A DNA stretch of 64,000 nt from Yoonia sp035117555 (GCF_035117555.1 NZ_JAYKPK010000012.1:57069-121068); one strand, 5' to 3'. Positions 32,937 to 41,920 are shown, counted from the stretch's first letter. The notes: generated by a model not told the origin, from the letters alone. Numbers and translations are program-made.

Positions 32937-33899
32937 ATGAAATTCCTGATTATTGGCCTGATGGCCACGACAACCATCGCAGGTGCCGCGCAGGCGGATC
33001 AGATCATCTTTGCGCATGGCGCCAACCCCGGCAACCCACGCTATGAAGCGGCAGAGATGTTCGCGAACCTTGTCGCCGCATGCACGGCAGGCGACACCAC
33101 CGTCAATGTCGCGGGCTCCGCGACGATGGGCGATGATGTGGAAATGCTGACCTCGACCATCGCGGGGGTCATTAACATCACCGCAAACAGCCAAGGTGCG
33201 ATGTCTCAGATCGTCCCCGAAATCGCGACGATCGGTCTGCCCTTCCTGTTCTCTGATCTTGGGACTGCCTTTGAAGTGCTGGACGGCGATGTCGGCGCGC
33301 TGCTTGATGAACGCGCGCAGAACTCAGGTCTCAAGATTCTGGGCTTCTGGGACAATGGCATCCGCCATGTCAGCCATACGACCAAACATGTGCCGACACC
33401 TGCGGATGTCGCGGGCATGCAGATCCGCACACCGCCTGATCAGATGACGATCACGATCTTTACCGCACTTGGGGCCGCCCCCGCGCCGCTGGCGTTTTCG
33501 GAATTGCCCACCGCGCTGCAATCGGGTGTGTTCGACGGGCAGGAAAACCCGTTGACCAATATCTACACCTCCAAGATCCACGAAATCACCCCCTTCATCA
33601 CGCTGACTGGCCATAAATATGAAACCACGCCGGTTGTGGCTGGCCTTGGCTGGTGGTCGGGTCTGGATGAGGCCACGCAGACCTGCCTGACCGATGCGAC
33701 GGCAGAGGCGGGCGCATTCCAGCGCGGCATTTCGCTGGAACAGAACGAAAGCCTGCGCGCGACGATGGAAGCCGAAGGTGCAACCTTCGCCGAGATTGAC
33801 CGCGAGGCTTATATTGCGGCCACTGCTGCGGTTTACGAACAATATGCATCGCAATTCCCCGAACTCGTCGAGGCGCTGCGCCAAGCGGCGGATGAGTGA
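32937..33899 (+). CDS. TRAP transporter substrate-binding protein (DctP family)
   Basis: A 320-residue periplasmic binding protein with signal peptide (residues 1-20, cut near AQA). DctP landmarks: PEIATIGLPFLFSDL near residue 95, GFWDNGIRHVSHTTK near 135, the AGMQIRTPP segment near 160 with the conserved Arg that in the family binds a carboxylate, and SGVFDGQENPLTNIY near 195. GGAGGA lies 7 bases upstream of the ATG. With the next two genes it forms a sodium-driven importer for an acidic compound, most likely a sugar acid in this enzyme context. Confidence 0.92.
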   Translation: MKFLIIGLMATTTIAGAAQADQIIFAHGANPGNPRYEAAEMFANLVAACTAGDTTVNVAGSATMGDDVEMLTSTIAGVINITANSQGAMSQIVPEIATIGLPFLFSDLGTAFEVLDGDVGALLDERAQNSGLKILGFWDNGIRHVSHTTKHVPTPADVAGMQIRTPPDQMTITIFTALGAAPAPLAFSELPTALQSGVFDGQENPLTNIYTSKIHEITPFITLTGHKYETTPVVAGLGWWSGLDEATQTCLTDATAEAGAFQRGISLEQNESLRATMEAEGATFAEIDREAYIAATAAVYEQYASQFPELVEALRQAADE

Positions 33900-34468
33900 T
33901 GCGCCCGGATACAACGCCGGAACATGACGGAAACGGGGGGTGGCAACGCCCCCTCATCCGGCTGACGGGCTGGATCGAGAAACTGCTTGATCTGTCAGGA
34001 CGCGTTATCGCGGTGAGTTGCCTTGCCGCCATGTTTGTCGCGCTGCTGCTCAACGTGATTTTGCGCTATATTTTCGGGTCTGGCATCGCCTGGGCCTATG
34101 AAATCCATGCGCTGCTTTTGCCATGGCTTGTCGCGGGGGGCATCGTCGTCGCCGCCGCGCAAAAGCGCAATATCGCAATCACACTGCTGCCTGAACTGGC
34201 GGGACCGCAGGCTCGCCGGATCATCCTGATCGCGATTGAGGTCGCTATCGTGGTGATTTCCATCAGCGTCGTCTGGTCAAGCCAGCCGATCCTGAAAGCG
34301 GCACAATTCCAGACGCTTTCGACACTCGGGATCACACAGATCTGGGGCTATTCCAGCCTGATCTTCGCTTTCTCTGCCATGGCAGTGATCGCCATCGTCA
34401 ATATCGCAAGGCTCTTGGTTGGCGGGGTCGCTTATAATCCCACTCCCGGCAGTGCGAGCCTCAGCTAG
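33899..34468 (+). CDS. TRAP transporter small permease (DctQ family)
   Basis: A 189-residue membrane protein with four hydrophobic segments (about residues 36-58, 68-90, 105-127 and 145-167). The conserved small-permease segments NVILRYIFGSGIAWAYE and RIILIAIEVAIVVIS are present. The ATG at 33899 overlaps the preceding stop by one base (TGATG). Partner of the DctP and DctM proteins on either side. Confidence 0.88.
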   Translation: MRPDTTPEHDGNGGWQRPLIRLTGWIEKLLDLSGRVIAVSCLAAMFVALLLNVILRYIFGSGIAWAYEIHALLLPWLVAGGIVVAAAQKRNIAITLLPELAGPQARRIILIAIEVAIVVISISVVWSSQPILKAAQFQTLSTLGITQIWGYSSLIFAFSAMAVIAIVNIARLLVGGVAYNPTPGSASLS

Positions 34469-34481
34469 AAAGGATGCGAAG

Positions 34482-35738
34482 ATGACACCCGCCATGATCT
34501 GGATTTTTCTTGGCCTGCTCGCCCTTGCGGTGCCGGTCGCCTATGCGATGCTGGGCGGCGTGGCCGCGGCTTTGTGGCTGGAAGGACGGCCCATGGCCGT
34601 GATTGCACAGCGGCTTTATACCCCGACGCAAAGCTTTCCCATGCTGGCGATCCCGTTTTTCATCTGGGCAGGCAGCCTGATGATGTCCGGGCGCTTTGGG
34701 GTTTACCTCGTGAACATTGCACGCCTGCTGGTCGGGCGGATGAAAGGCGGCCTTGGTCAGGTCTCCATCATTGGTTCGGTGATGTTCGGCGGTGTCTCGG
34801 GCTCTGCGGTGGCGGATGCTTCGGCGCTGGGGAATGCGCTGATCCCGGTGCAGATCAAGCAAGGCTATCCGGCCGGATTTGCAGCGGCGATCAATGCGGC
34901 CTCCTCGACCGTGTCGGTGCTGATCCCGCCGTCCATCCCGCTGATCCTGTTCGGCCTTGTGTCCAATGTGTCGATCATCGATCTGTTCATTGCGGGTATA
35001 TTGCCCGGTGTCATGCTGGGCGGGGGTATGTTTGCCACCGTCTGGTGGGTCGCACGCCGCCAGAATCTGCCGCGCTCCCCGCTGGAAGGTGGGTTCCGTG
35101 CCTTCAGACCGCAGATTGTCGCCGCCATTCCCGCCCTGCTGATGCCTGTTTTCATCATCGGCACCCTGCGTTTCGGTGTCGCGACCCCGACCGAGGTCAG
35201 CGTGATGGCCGTGGCCTATGCGCTGATCGTCAGCGGGCTGATCTACCGCGATCTGACCCTGCGCAATCTGTGGTCCTCGGCGGTGGAAACGGTGATGATG
35301 ACCGGGGCCGTCATGCTGATCATCATGGCCTCGTCCACAATCCAGTGGATCCTGACGGCAGAGGCCGTGCCACAGACACTGACCACCTGGCTGACCGCGA
35401 CCTTGTCCGAACCCTGGATGGTGATCCTTGCGCTGAATGTCGTGATGCTGATCATCGGCGCATTTCTTGATCTGCCTGCAGCGGTGCTGTTGCTCGGTCC
35501 GATCTTTGTGACCATCGGTCAGGCCATCGGGCTGGATCCCGTGCAACTGGGGCTGATGATGGTCGTCAACCTGTCGATCGGGCTTTACACCCCGCCGGTC
35601 GGCACGACGCTGTTCATCTCTGCCGCCATCGCAAGAGCCGGGATCGGCGAGGTGACCCGCGCCTTGCTGCCATTCTACGCGGTCGCGATCATCGTGTTGT
35701 TGCTGATATCCTACGTGCCGGCGCTGACGATCTACTAA
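34482..35738 (+). CDS. TRAP transporter large permease (DctM family)
   Basis: A 418-residue, about 12-segment sodium-coupled permease. Family hallmarks: AGSLMMSGRFG, SVMFGGVSGSAVADASALG near residue 105, AAINAASSTVSVLIPPSIPLI near 150 and the C-terminal NLSIGLYTPPVGTTLFISAAIA near 360. ATG 34482 follows AAAGGA; the in-frame upstream start at 34419 lies inside the small-permease gene. Its last 4 bp overlap the end of a convergent LysR gene, so no room remains for a terminator. Confidence 0.92.
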   Translation: MTPAMIWIFLGLLALAVPVAYAMLGGVAAALWLEGRPMAVIAQRLYTPTQSFPMLAIPFFIWAGSLMMSGRFGVYLVNIARLLVGRMKGGLGQVSIIGSVMFGGVSGSAVADASALGNALIPVQIKQGYPAGFAAAINAASSTVSVLIPPSIPLILFGLVSNVSIIDLFIAGILPGVMLGGGMFATVWWVARRQNLPRSPLEGGFRAFRPQIVAAIPALLMPVFIIGTLRFGVATPTEVSVMAVAYALIVSGLIYRDLTLRNLWSSAVETVMMTGAVMLIIMASSTIQWILTAEAVPQTLTTWLTATLSEPWMVILALNVVMLIIGAFLDLPAAVLLLGPIFVTIGQAIGLDPVQLGLMMVVNLSIGLYTPPVGTTLFISAAIARAGIGEVTRALLPFYAVAIIVLLLISYVPALTIY

Positions 35739-36730
35739 CGTTCGGTGCTGACTTCCCAGATCGCAGCCATCAGGTCCGAGCTTTCCTCGGGCCTGATATG
35801 ACATCCGAGCCGGTCCAGACATTGCCTCGCCTCAAGGTCATGGGCCTTGCACACCCCTTCAATCCAGTCAGCAAAGCGGCGCACGATCCGGCGGCTGTGG
35901 TGGCGTGGCGGGCAAACGAACCAATAGGCGGGGAATTTCACCACCGGGATCGCCGGGGCAAAGGGCACTAATTCGCCATCTAACAGGTTCGGCAAACACA
36001 GCGTCGCGCTTTCGAGCGCGATCCCGCCACCTTGCTTGGCCAGTTCAATCGACATTGATGACCGATCAAACCGGGCCGGATAATCCAGTGCGGGCAGTTC
36101 AATCCCATTGCTCGCCAGCCAGACATCCCAGCGATACAGCATCTTGACGCTGTCGATCAGCCGCGCGTTGGCAAGCTGGGTTGCGATATCATCCGCACCT
36201 GCCCGCAGCATCGCGGCATAGGACGGGCTGCACACCGGCAGCACCAGATCATCCAACAGGCAATCCGCATGCAGGCCCGGCCAGCTTCCCAGCCCATAGC
36301 GGATATCGAAATCGACCGCTTCAGTTTCAAAGGACGTGAAATCGGGCGTGGCATCGACCCTGATCCGCCATTCGGGGTTTTCGACCAGAAAGCCCGACAG
36401 TTTCGGCCCGAGCCAACGCACCCCGAAACTGGGACTGACCCGCAGCGCCAGATCGCGGGTTTCACGCTGGCGAGTGATCGCACTTCTGGCATTGCGGATC
36501 GCGCGGAAGGCTTGGTTCGTCGTATGGTAAAGCCGGTCACCATCCAGCGTCAGCACCAGCCGTTGCTTTTCCCGCCGGAACAGCCGGACGCCAAATTGTG
36601 TCTCAAGCTGGCGCAATTGCTGGCTGACGGCAGAGGGTGACACACCAAGCTCTGCCGCGGCTTTCGTGACCGAGGTCAGCCGCGCCACAGCCTCGAAATA
36701 TTCCATGGATTTAAGATTGATGTCCCGCAT
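35735..36730 (-). CDS. LysR family regulator (GcvA-like)
   Basis: A 331-residue LysR-type regulator. The N-terminal helix-turn-helix is at residues about 8-66 (YFEAVARLTSVTKAAAELGVSPSAVSQQLRQLE). The effector domain resembles GcvA (LRVSPSFGVRWLGPKLSGF near residue 95), and a non-typical tail of about 30 residues follows the effector domain. It converges on the TRAP operon, overlapping it by 4 bp. It may regulate the transketolase-SDR-TRAP unit, although LysR genes are usually divergent from their targets; so the link is weak. Confidence 0.88.
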   Translation of the reverse strand: MRDINLKSMEYFEAVARLTSVTKAAAELGVSPSAVSQQLRQLETQFGVRLFRREKQRLVLTLDGDRLYHTTNQAFRAIRNARSAITRQRETRDLALRVSPSFGVRWLGPKLSGFLVENPEWRIRVDATPDFTSFETEAVDFDIRYGLGSWPGLHADCLLDDLVLPVCSPSYAAMLRAGADDIATQLANARLIDSVKMLYRWDVWLASNGIELPALDYPARFDRSSMSIELAKQGGGIALESATLCLPNLLDGELVPFAPAIPVVKFPAYWFVCPPRHHSRRIVRRFADWIEGVCKAHDLEARQCLDRLGCHIRPEESSDLMAAIWEVSTER

Positions 36731-36749
36731 TTTTCAGCAGCTTGCCAAC

Positions 36750-37022
36750 CTATCTTTCGTTCAGCGCGGCCAGATTGACGCCGGGGAACATATCGAGCGC
36801 TTGTTCCACCTGCGCGCGCTCCAGCATGGAGATCAGAGAGACGGCGGCCTTATTCACCAGCACAAGCCGCTCTTTTGTCTGGAGCGGAAAGAAGGGCCGG
36901 GCGTCGCAAAGCATGTCGATCACACGCTGCTCCTGCCGGACATAAACGACGCCCAGCAAATCTGCTGTCTCTCCCATGATGCTGACCCGCACCGGAAGGC
37001 CGTATTTCGGGATGCGATCCAA
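36750..37022 (-). CDS. Small DUF6812-like protein
   Basis: About 90 residues starting at a TTG (37022, MDRIPKYGLPVRV), chosen because AAGGAG lies exactly 7 bases upstream; a longer frame to 37121 has no ribosome site. The core LLGVVYVRQEQRVIDMLCDARPFFPL and LVLVNKAAVSLISML resembles small beta-rich DUF6812-type domains I know from Rhodobacteraceae and related bacteria. It is the gene after the diguanylate cyclase on the same strand, 120 bp away. Function unknown; possibly linked to motility or cyclic-di-GMP. Confidence 0.55.
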   Translation of the reverse strand: MDRIPKYGLPVRVSIMGETADLLGVVYVRQEQRVIDMLCDARPFFPLQTKERLVLVNKAAVSLISMLERAQVEQALDMFPGVNLAALNER

Positions 37023-37144
37023 CTGGCCACTCCTTCTCAACTGATTGGCTGCAAGATGGCGATAGCTACGTTGCCGGGCGGCACCATGACACAATGTCGC
37101 GGCTTCACGCAGGGGTGTCAACGGCAGAGCTTTGATGGACAGGT

Positions 37145-38104
37145 CTAAGCAGCGACCATCTGGGCACGTCCATTCGCTTTTGCCCGGTAAAGTGCTTCAT
37201 CTGTTTTCTCGATCCAGCCTTCCTTGGTCTGAATCTCATCCGCGATTGATGTGTAGCCAATGCTGGCGCTGATTTTTATATCTGGGATATCCGGCAATGA
37301 TATTTTGGATATTTCTGTGTGAATGCGCGCAAGAATCGTACGTGCGGTGACCGGTGTCACGCCGCGAAGCAGTATTCCGAACTCATCGCCACCCAGACGA
37401 CCAATAAGATCATCTGACCGCAGATTGTCCGAGCATGCAGTCGCAAATGCCTGAAGGATTCTGTCCCCGACCGGATGGCCATAGCCGTCATTCGCGTCTT
37501 TGAACCTGTCGACATCCAGAATAGCCAGAGTCGCGCAGACACCTTTCTGGTGATAGGCTTTGATGACGCCATCAATCTGGTCGAGAAAGGCACCGCGCGA
37601 CATCGTATGCGTGAGATGGTCCAGGTTTGCGGACTGCCGCAGTTCCAGCTGTGACACAACAAGATCGCCGAAGCTTGCGAGGATAGAGGCTTCATCCGCC
37701 GAGAAGTCCCTAGGGTCTGTTCCGATCACACATAAAGATCCGATATTCTGACCATCAGAGGTTTTCAGTGGCGTGCCCATATAGCACTTCACGCCTGCAT
37801 CGGTGACAAAAGGATTGTCTGCGAAACGTTCATCCGCTTTCGCATCGGGCACAACCATCACCGCATCATTGCGAATGGTGTAATCACAAAATGCGACGTC
37901 TCTTGGTGTTTCGCTCGCTTCAAGACCGCGACTTGCCTTGAACCACTGGCGATCCGTGTCGATGAAGCTGATGGCCGCCATCGGCACCTTAAACGTCGAC
38001 TGGACCAAGGATATGATATTCTCAAACTCTGTTTCAGGCGCCGTGTCCAGGATATTGTACCGACGCAGAGCACTGATCCGTGTCGCTTCATCAATGTTTG
38101 ACAT
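37145..38104 (-). CDS. GAF domain diguanylate cyclase (GGDEF)
   Basis: A 319-residue soluble signalling enzyme. Residues about 18-150 form a GAF domain (AAISFIDTDRQWFKASRGL, FCDYTIRNDAVMVVPD), and about 160-319 a GGDEF domain. The active site GGDEF is intact (IGRLGGDEFGILL), and an RSDD sequence five residues before it is a proper RxxD inhibitory I-site, so the enzyme should make cyclic-di-GMP and be product-inhibited. No membrane segment. ATG 38104 has AGGAG 6 bases upstream; the adjacent ATG at 38107 is also possible. Confidence 0.9.
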   Translation of the reverse strand: MSNIDEATRISALRRYNILDTAPETEFENIISLVQSTFKVPMAAISFIDTDRQWFKASRGLEASETPRDVAFCDYTIRNDAVMVVPDAKADERFADNPFVTDAGVKCYMGTPLKTSDGQNIGSLCVIGTDPRDFSADEASILASFGDLVVSQLELRQSANLDHLTHTMSRGAFLDQIDGVIKAYHQKGVCATLAILDVDRFKDANDGYGHPVGDRILQAFATACSDNLRSDDLIGRLGGDEFGILLRGVTPVTARTILARIHTEISKISLPDIPDIKISASIGYTSIADEIQTKEGWIEKTDEALYRAKANGRAQMVAA

Positions 38105-38138
38105 CATGCTCTCCTGAAGAATCTCGTTGCTCAAAAAA

Positions 38139-38329
38139 TCACTTGCTGACCTTCATACCCCGTCCGAGTTCCTTCTGATAGATATCAAGAAGATGATCGG
38201 CGTGATGATCAAGAAAACCGGCGTCTCAGTTCGACGCGCAACGGGCTTTCGCCGTCAAGCAGGCGGTTTACATAGTCTGCTGTGATCAACTCATTCTCGT
38301 TCGCCGCAAGCCTCCAAGGGATTTCACGT
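38139..38329 (-). pseudogene. Possible small gene broken by a +1 frameshift
   Basis: Directly after the MocR stop, the minus strand reads LITADYVNRLLDGESPLRVELRRR, then a stop in that frame; moving one base, the reading continues FLDHHADHLLDIYQKELGRG and ends at 38139. The joined product would be a plausible small helical protein. The first part recalls the N-terminal region of XRE-type antitoxins, but this is a weak resemblance. It could also be ordinary non-coding DNA. Confidence 0.25.
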
Positions 38330-39730
38330 TTACCCGTCGATCCGAGATTCTGGGTTGGCCAGCAAGTGGTTCATGTCGGACATGGCTTTGAGGAACAAGT
38401 CGTCGGATGCGCATGTATTTATGGCAAGTCGCACTGCATTTGGCGCATTACAATGCGGCAAGGCAAATTCATCGGCGGGCTTGATCAGAATATCACGTTT
38501 TTCGCAGGCCATGGCAAAGCCGGATGCGCGCCATCCCTGCGGCATGTTCAGGTAGACGAAAGGTGCATCTTCTCGCCAGCGCAAATCCCAGGCACCCAGT
38601 GCGTTGACGGCCAGTCGTGCCCGGATTGCAGTCTCTGCAACAACACGGTCGCGGATTTCAGACGCGGCCCCGCTGGTGATCAACGCGTGGCACAAATCCA
38701 GAATGGGTTGCGCCACCCCATAGAACGAGCTTTGCGCGACTTGCCTTAGTTCCTTCTCGCGCCCAACGGGGGCTATGGCATAGCCAAACCGCAATGCCCC
38801 GCTGACCGATTTCGTCAGTGACGAAACAAGATAGCTCTGGTCGGGCAGTATGGATCGATAGCTGGGAATGTCGCTTTGAGCTGTCGTATGGCAATCATCT
38901 TCGATGATTGTGATGTCCAACTGACGTGCGATTTGCGCTATTTCCTGTTTGCGCGCCAGGCTGGTACGGATTGTGGTCGGGCTATGCACTTCGGCCGAAG
39001 TCAACAGAATGCGACCCCCATGATCACGGCAGGCCTGCCTGAAAAATTCCGGCAGAATACCCTCATCATCCATCGGCAGGCCGACGGTCTGTGCGCGCAG
39101 CAAGCGTGCAGCATGACGCGCGCCGGGATAGCCAAGCTCCTCTGTCATGATGATCGGGTTCTGACCGCTCAGTTCGGCCTGAAGGGCCAGGATGCAACAA
39201 TTTTGTGCGCCATTTCCCAAGACGACATTCTCGGGCCCGACCCCGCCCGATCGCTCTTGGTCAATCCAGGAAACGACGGCCATACGTGCTTCGAGGTCGG
39301 TTTCCGCAGTCGGATAGTTGATGTGACGCCGCCGGTGGCTTTCGCCCAGCTTGATCAGGGCCGCATCTATGATCTGACCCTGTCCAACATCAGGCACACG
39401 GCTGCTTCTGAAATCTGCAACCGCATCAACGGGCAAATTCACCAGAGGGGTTGCCCCCTCGGTACGAGCCACGCGTCCGGCAGCAACGAAGGTGCCGCGG
39501 CCCACCTCTGCCCGAAGACGCCCCTCTTCGGTCAGCAGCGTATAGGCCCGCGCGACAGTGCCCGGCGTCACCTTCACGCGAAAGGCAAGATCGCGTACGG
39601 GCGGTAATTTCGTTCCGGGCGCAAGATGACCCATCGCGATACCTTCGCGAATGGCTTGTGCCAAGGCCTTGTATTTGGATTTCCCGGAAACCGGCAGCTC
39701 AGGATGCCAAATTGTATCGGGCACAATCAT
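38330..39730 (-). CDS. MocR-type regulator (GntR helix-turn-helix plus aminotransferase-like domain)
   Basis: A 466-residue one-component regulator. Residues about 15-85 are a GntR winged helix (LAQAIREGIAMGHLAPGTKLPPVRDLAF). Residues about 130-466 are a fold-type I aminotransferase with the PLP lysine in VSSLTKSVSGALRFGY near 310 and the Asp in IIEDDCHT near 275, so it should bind pyridoxal phosphate. Divergent from the DUF1127 gene with ATTGT-type repeats between, the usual layout for MocR control of a neighbour. The effector (PLP, amino acid or amine) is unknown. Confidence 0.9.
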   Translation of the reverse strand: MIVPDTIWHPELPVSGKSKYKALAQAIREGIAMGHLAPGTKLPPVRDLAFRVKVTPGTVARAYTLLTEEGRLRAEVGRGTFVAAGRVARTEGATPLVNLPVDAVADFRSSRVPDVGQGQIIDAALIKLGESHRRRHINYPTAETDLEARMAVVSWIDQERSGGVGPENVVLGNGAQNCCILALQAELSGQNPIIMTEELGYPGARHAARLLRAQTVGLPMDDEGILPEFFRQACRDHGGRILLTSAEVHSPTTIRTSLARKQEIAQIARQLDITIIEDDCHTTAQSDIPSYRSILPDQSYLVSSLTKSVSGALRFGYAIAPVGREKELRQVAQSSFYGVAQPILDLCHALITSGAASEIRDRVVAETAIRARLAVNALGAWDLRWREDAPFVYLNMPQGWRASGFAMACEKRDILIKPADEFALPHCNAPNAVRLAINTCASDDLFLKAMSDMNHLLANPESRIDG

Positions 39731-39766
39731 TTTCTGTCCTTCGCCGGCACACTTTTGTATTCATCG

Positions 39767-39800
39767 ATTGTACTAATTTTTCATATTGTGTCAATACAAT
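39767..39800. promoter_or_regulatory. ATTGT repeats: probable MocR operator
   Basis: ATTGTAC at 39767-39773, ATTGT at 39785-39789 and its inverted copy ACAAT at 39796-39800 (ATTGT-N6-ACAAT). They lie in the 84-bp space between divergent MocR and DUF1127 genes. MocR proteins typically bind spaced direct plus inverted short repeats like these. Confidence 0.55.
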
Positions 39801-39814
39801 ATAAGGGATGCCCC

Positions 39815-40042
39815 ATGTCACCATCGCCTCACGCAGCACAACTTGCGCATCTCAACGACCAAGCGCACCTTCCGTCAGTGGCGCATCTCTTGATCACCAC
39901 GGCAATCATAGTGACAAAGTGGGACCGGTACCGGCGCACGCGCAAAGCCTTGAATCGTCTTGAACAGCATCTTCTGGCGGATGTCGGCCTCAGCCGGGAT
40001 GCCGCCTACAAAGAAGCGAGAAAGCCCTTCTGGAAAGACTAA
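39815..40042 (+). CDS. Small DUF1127 (YjiS-like) protein
   Basis: A 75-residue protein whose last 40 residues form the DUF1127 motif (RRTRKALNRLEQHLLADVGLSRDAAYKEA, Arg-rich helix then LxDIGL-like turn). ATG 39815 has AAGGGA 6 bases upstream; the longer frame to 39626 lies across the MocR gene. Short DUF1127 proteins in alphaproteobacteria bind RNA or influence phosphate and carbon metabolism; here the promoter is shared with MocR, so it is probably the MocR target. Confidence 0.8.
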   Translation: MSPSPHAAQLAHLNDQAHLPSVAHLLITTAIIVTKWDRYRRTRKALNRLEQHLLADVGLSRDAAYKEARKPFWKD

Positions 40043-40171
40043 AGGGTTCTGTGCCAGTTTGGTTGCCTTGGACTTAGTCTTGCGGCGCAAATCACCTGAC
40101 GAGATGGAACAGCGGTCTGTCACCCTGTATCATAGCAGATGTAGCTTAATTCGCTGGCAGTGATTGTCGTG

Positions 40172-41077
40172 TCATAGTAAACTTACTGTATTCTGATATG
40201 GCGCTGCCGCCATCTGCACGGCGATTTCGGTGACCATTTCAATGGCCAATGTATCCGGGCTTTCCAGCCAGCTGGCGCAGAACGACAAGGGCGGCATGGC
40301 AAGGTCGGTTGTGATCAGTTCAAGTTTGCCATCTTGCAGCTCCACCTCGACAAGCTCGTGCGGGATTACGGCGATTCCGATGCCTTCGATAGCAAGGTGG
40401 ACAACTGTCGCCATCGATGCGCTGGCATGCAATTTGATGGGCGGCAGATAGGGCCGGTTGAACAGCGATTTAACCTGTTCATAGGGTTGGGTCTTGCGGG
40501 CGAAGGTGATCAGAGGAAAAGTAGCCAGATCTCCCACACTGGCAGGGTTGGGAACTTTCAGCGCCGGGCTTGCGATAAAATTCACCTGATATTCGCACAA
40601 AAGCCGGTTGCGCAGCAGCGGCGCGGATAATGGCCCCAGCAGAAAGGCGATATCAATTTCCTGCGCCAACAGACGCGCGCGCAAGGAGGGGGAAATATCT
40701 ACTTCGATCTCGATCGTCAGATTGGGATAGATCCGATGCACTTCTTTGATAAAACTCGGCAGCCACGTATGGACAATGGTTTCGGCGACGCCCAGCCGGA
40801 TCACACCGCGCACCGCCTCGGTATCGCGCAGGCTGGCGAGCATCTCGGCCCGCATGGCAAGAATCTTTTCGGCATAGACCAACAATTGCCGTCCCCGCAA
40901 AGTTGGCGTTACCTTGCGGCTTTCACGGTTCAGCAGCTTGGCACCTACCTCTTCTTCCAGCTGGGCGATGCGGTGAGAAATGGCGGGTTGGGTAGCGTTC
41001 AGCTTTTGCGCTGCACCCCGAAAACTGCCAAGGGCGGCGACCCATGAAAATGTCTCTAGCCCTTTGAAATCTACCAT
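40172..41077 (-). CDS. LysR family transcriptional regulator
   Basis: A 301-residue LysR regulator starting MVDFKGLETFSWVAALGSFRG at 41077; a TTG nine codons upstream is less likely by comparison with family N-termini. Helix-turn-helix residues 3-61; effector domain about 90-295 (GVIRLGVAETIVHTWLPSFI). It is the last gene of a long leftward series (amidase, DUF2848, TRAP, DUF1445) and 57 bp after the membrane-protein gene. It may regulate that cluster. Confidence 0.88.
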   Translation of the reverse strand: MVDFKGLETFSWVAALGSFRGAAQKLNATQPAISHRIAQLEEEVGAKLLNRESRKVTPTLRGRQLLVYAEKILAMRAEMLASLRDTEAVRGVIRLGVAETIVHTWLPSFIKEVHRIYPNLTIEIEVDISPSLRARLLAQEIDIAFLLGPLSAPLLRNRLLCEYQVNFIASPALKVPNPASVGDLATFPLITFARKTQPYEQVKSLFNRPYLPPIKLHASASMATVVHLAIEGIGIAVIPHELVEVELQDGKLELITTDLAMPPLSFCASWLESPDTLAIEMVTEIAVQMAAAPYQNTVSLL

Positions 41078-41134
41078 AGGTGCAATCCGATACTGAAAGT
41101 CCAAGCCGCAGCGGGCACCCTGCGGCGTGTCATG

Positions 41135-41920
41135 TCAAGCCCGCTGCGCCCGCCGCATCAGCAACAGCGTGATCAGAACCGACATGCTCAGGGCGAGGAT
41201 AAAAGAGGGAAGCGCGGCCATCTGCCCCATCAACAGCGCAAGGCACAGGCAAAACCCCGCAAGGCTGTAAAGCCCGTTCAGCCCGGCATAGGCGGTCTGG
41301 CCCGCAAAATGCCCGCCGTGATCCAGATGCAGCGATATGCCGATCACGGTAAAGCCGATGGGAAAGGCCATGATAGCCCCGGAAAAGGCAGGCCCTATTG
41401 CAGTGGCCCCTAAGGTAACCATGCCCACAAGCAGCCCTGCCAGTAACCCGCGCAGAACCAACAGCCGCCATTTTGTACCGCTGACTTGTGCTGTTTGGCC
41501 GACCGCCCATTGCTGCCCAATCTTGCGTGCTATGATCGTGACGGCGATGAAAAGTCCCGCGCCGATGACGGGATGATGCGGCATTATGCTGAGAGGCAGA
41601 GCCAGAAGCGCCCAGATCGCCGCAGCGCCTCCGACAGAAAAAGCCGGGCCTGAACTGCGGGAAATGGCAAAAAAGACCAGCAGGAAAATCTGCGTCGCCG
41701 CGAGAGAGAATAGCGCCCCGGCTGCCGCCTGCGCGACAAAATCAGACGAATGATCCAGCAGCATAAAGCCAAAACCCGGCGCAAGCACGATCGGCAATCC
41801 CACGACAATGCCACCCACTTTCGGCCCCATGCGTGCAGCGATCCATGATATCGCCACCACGACAAAACCCGTCCCCGCCACACGGGCAAGGAAAGCCGCC
41901 CAGATCAACGTCCCAGTCAA
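41135..41920 (-). CDS. Integral membrane protein of unknown function
   Basis: A 261-residue protein with about eight or nine hydrophobic segments evenly spread, few charges, and a possible two-half organisation (GIVVGLPIVLAPGF near residue 37 and SGAIMAFPIGFTVIGI near 180). The start overlaps the amidase stop (ATGA), so it is co-translated. No family recognised; by context perhaps an exporter or secondary transporter for the amidase product. This is a guess. Confidence 0.7.
   Translation of the reverse strand: MTGTLIWAAFLARVAGTGFVVVAISWIAARMGPKVGGIVVGLPIVLAPGFGFMLLDHSSDFVAQAAAGALFSLAATQIFLLVFFAISRSSGPAFSVGGAAAIWALLALPLSIMPHHPVIGAGLFIAVTIIARKIGQQWAVGQTAQVSGTKWRLLVLRGLLAGLLVGMVTLGATAIGPAFSGAIMAFPIGFTVIGISLHLDHGGHFAGQTAYAGLNGLYSLAGFCLCLALLMGQMAALPSFILALSMSVLITLLLMRRAQRA

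Noticed and set aside
34461..35822. 453-codon minus-strand frame opposite the TRAP large permease
   Set aside because: Highly charged Asp/His/Gln/Arg shadow of a membrane protein gene.
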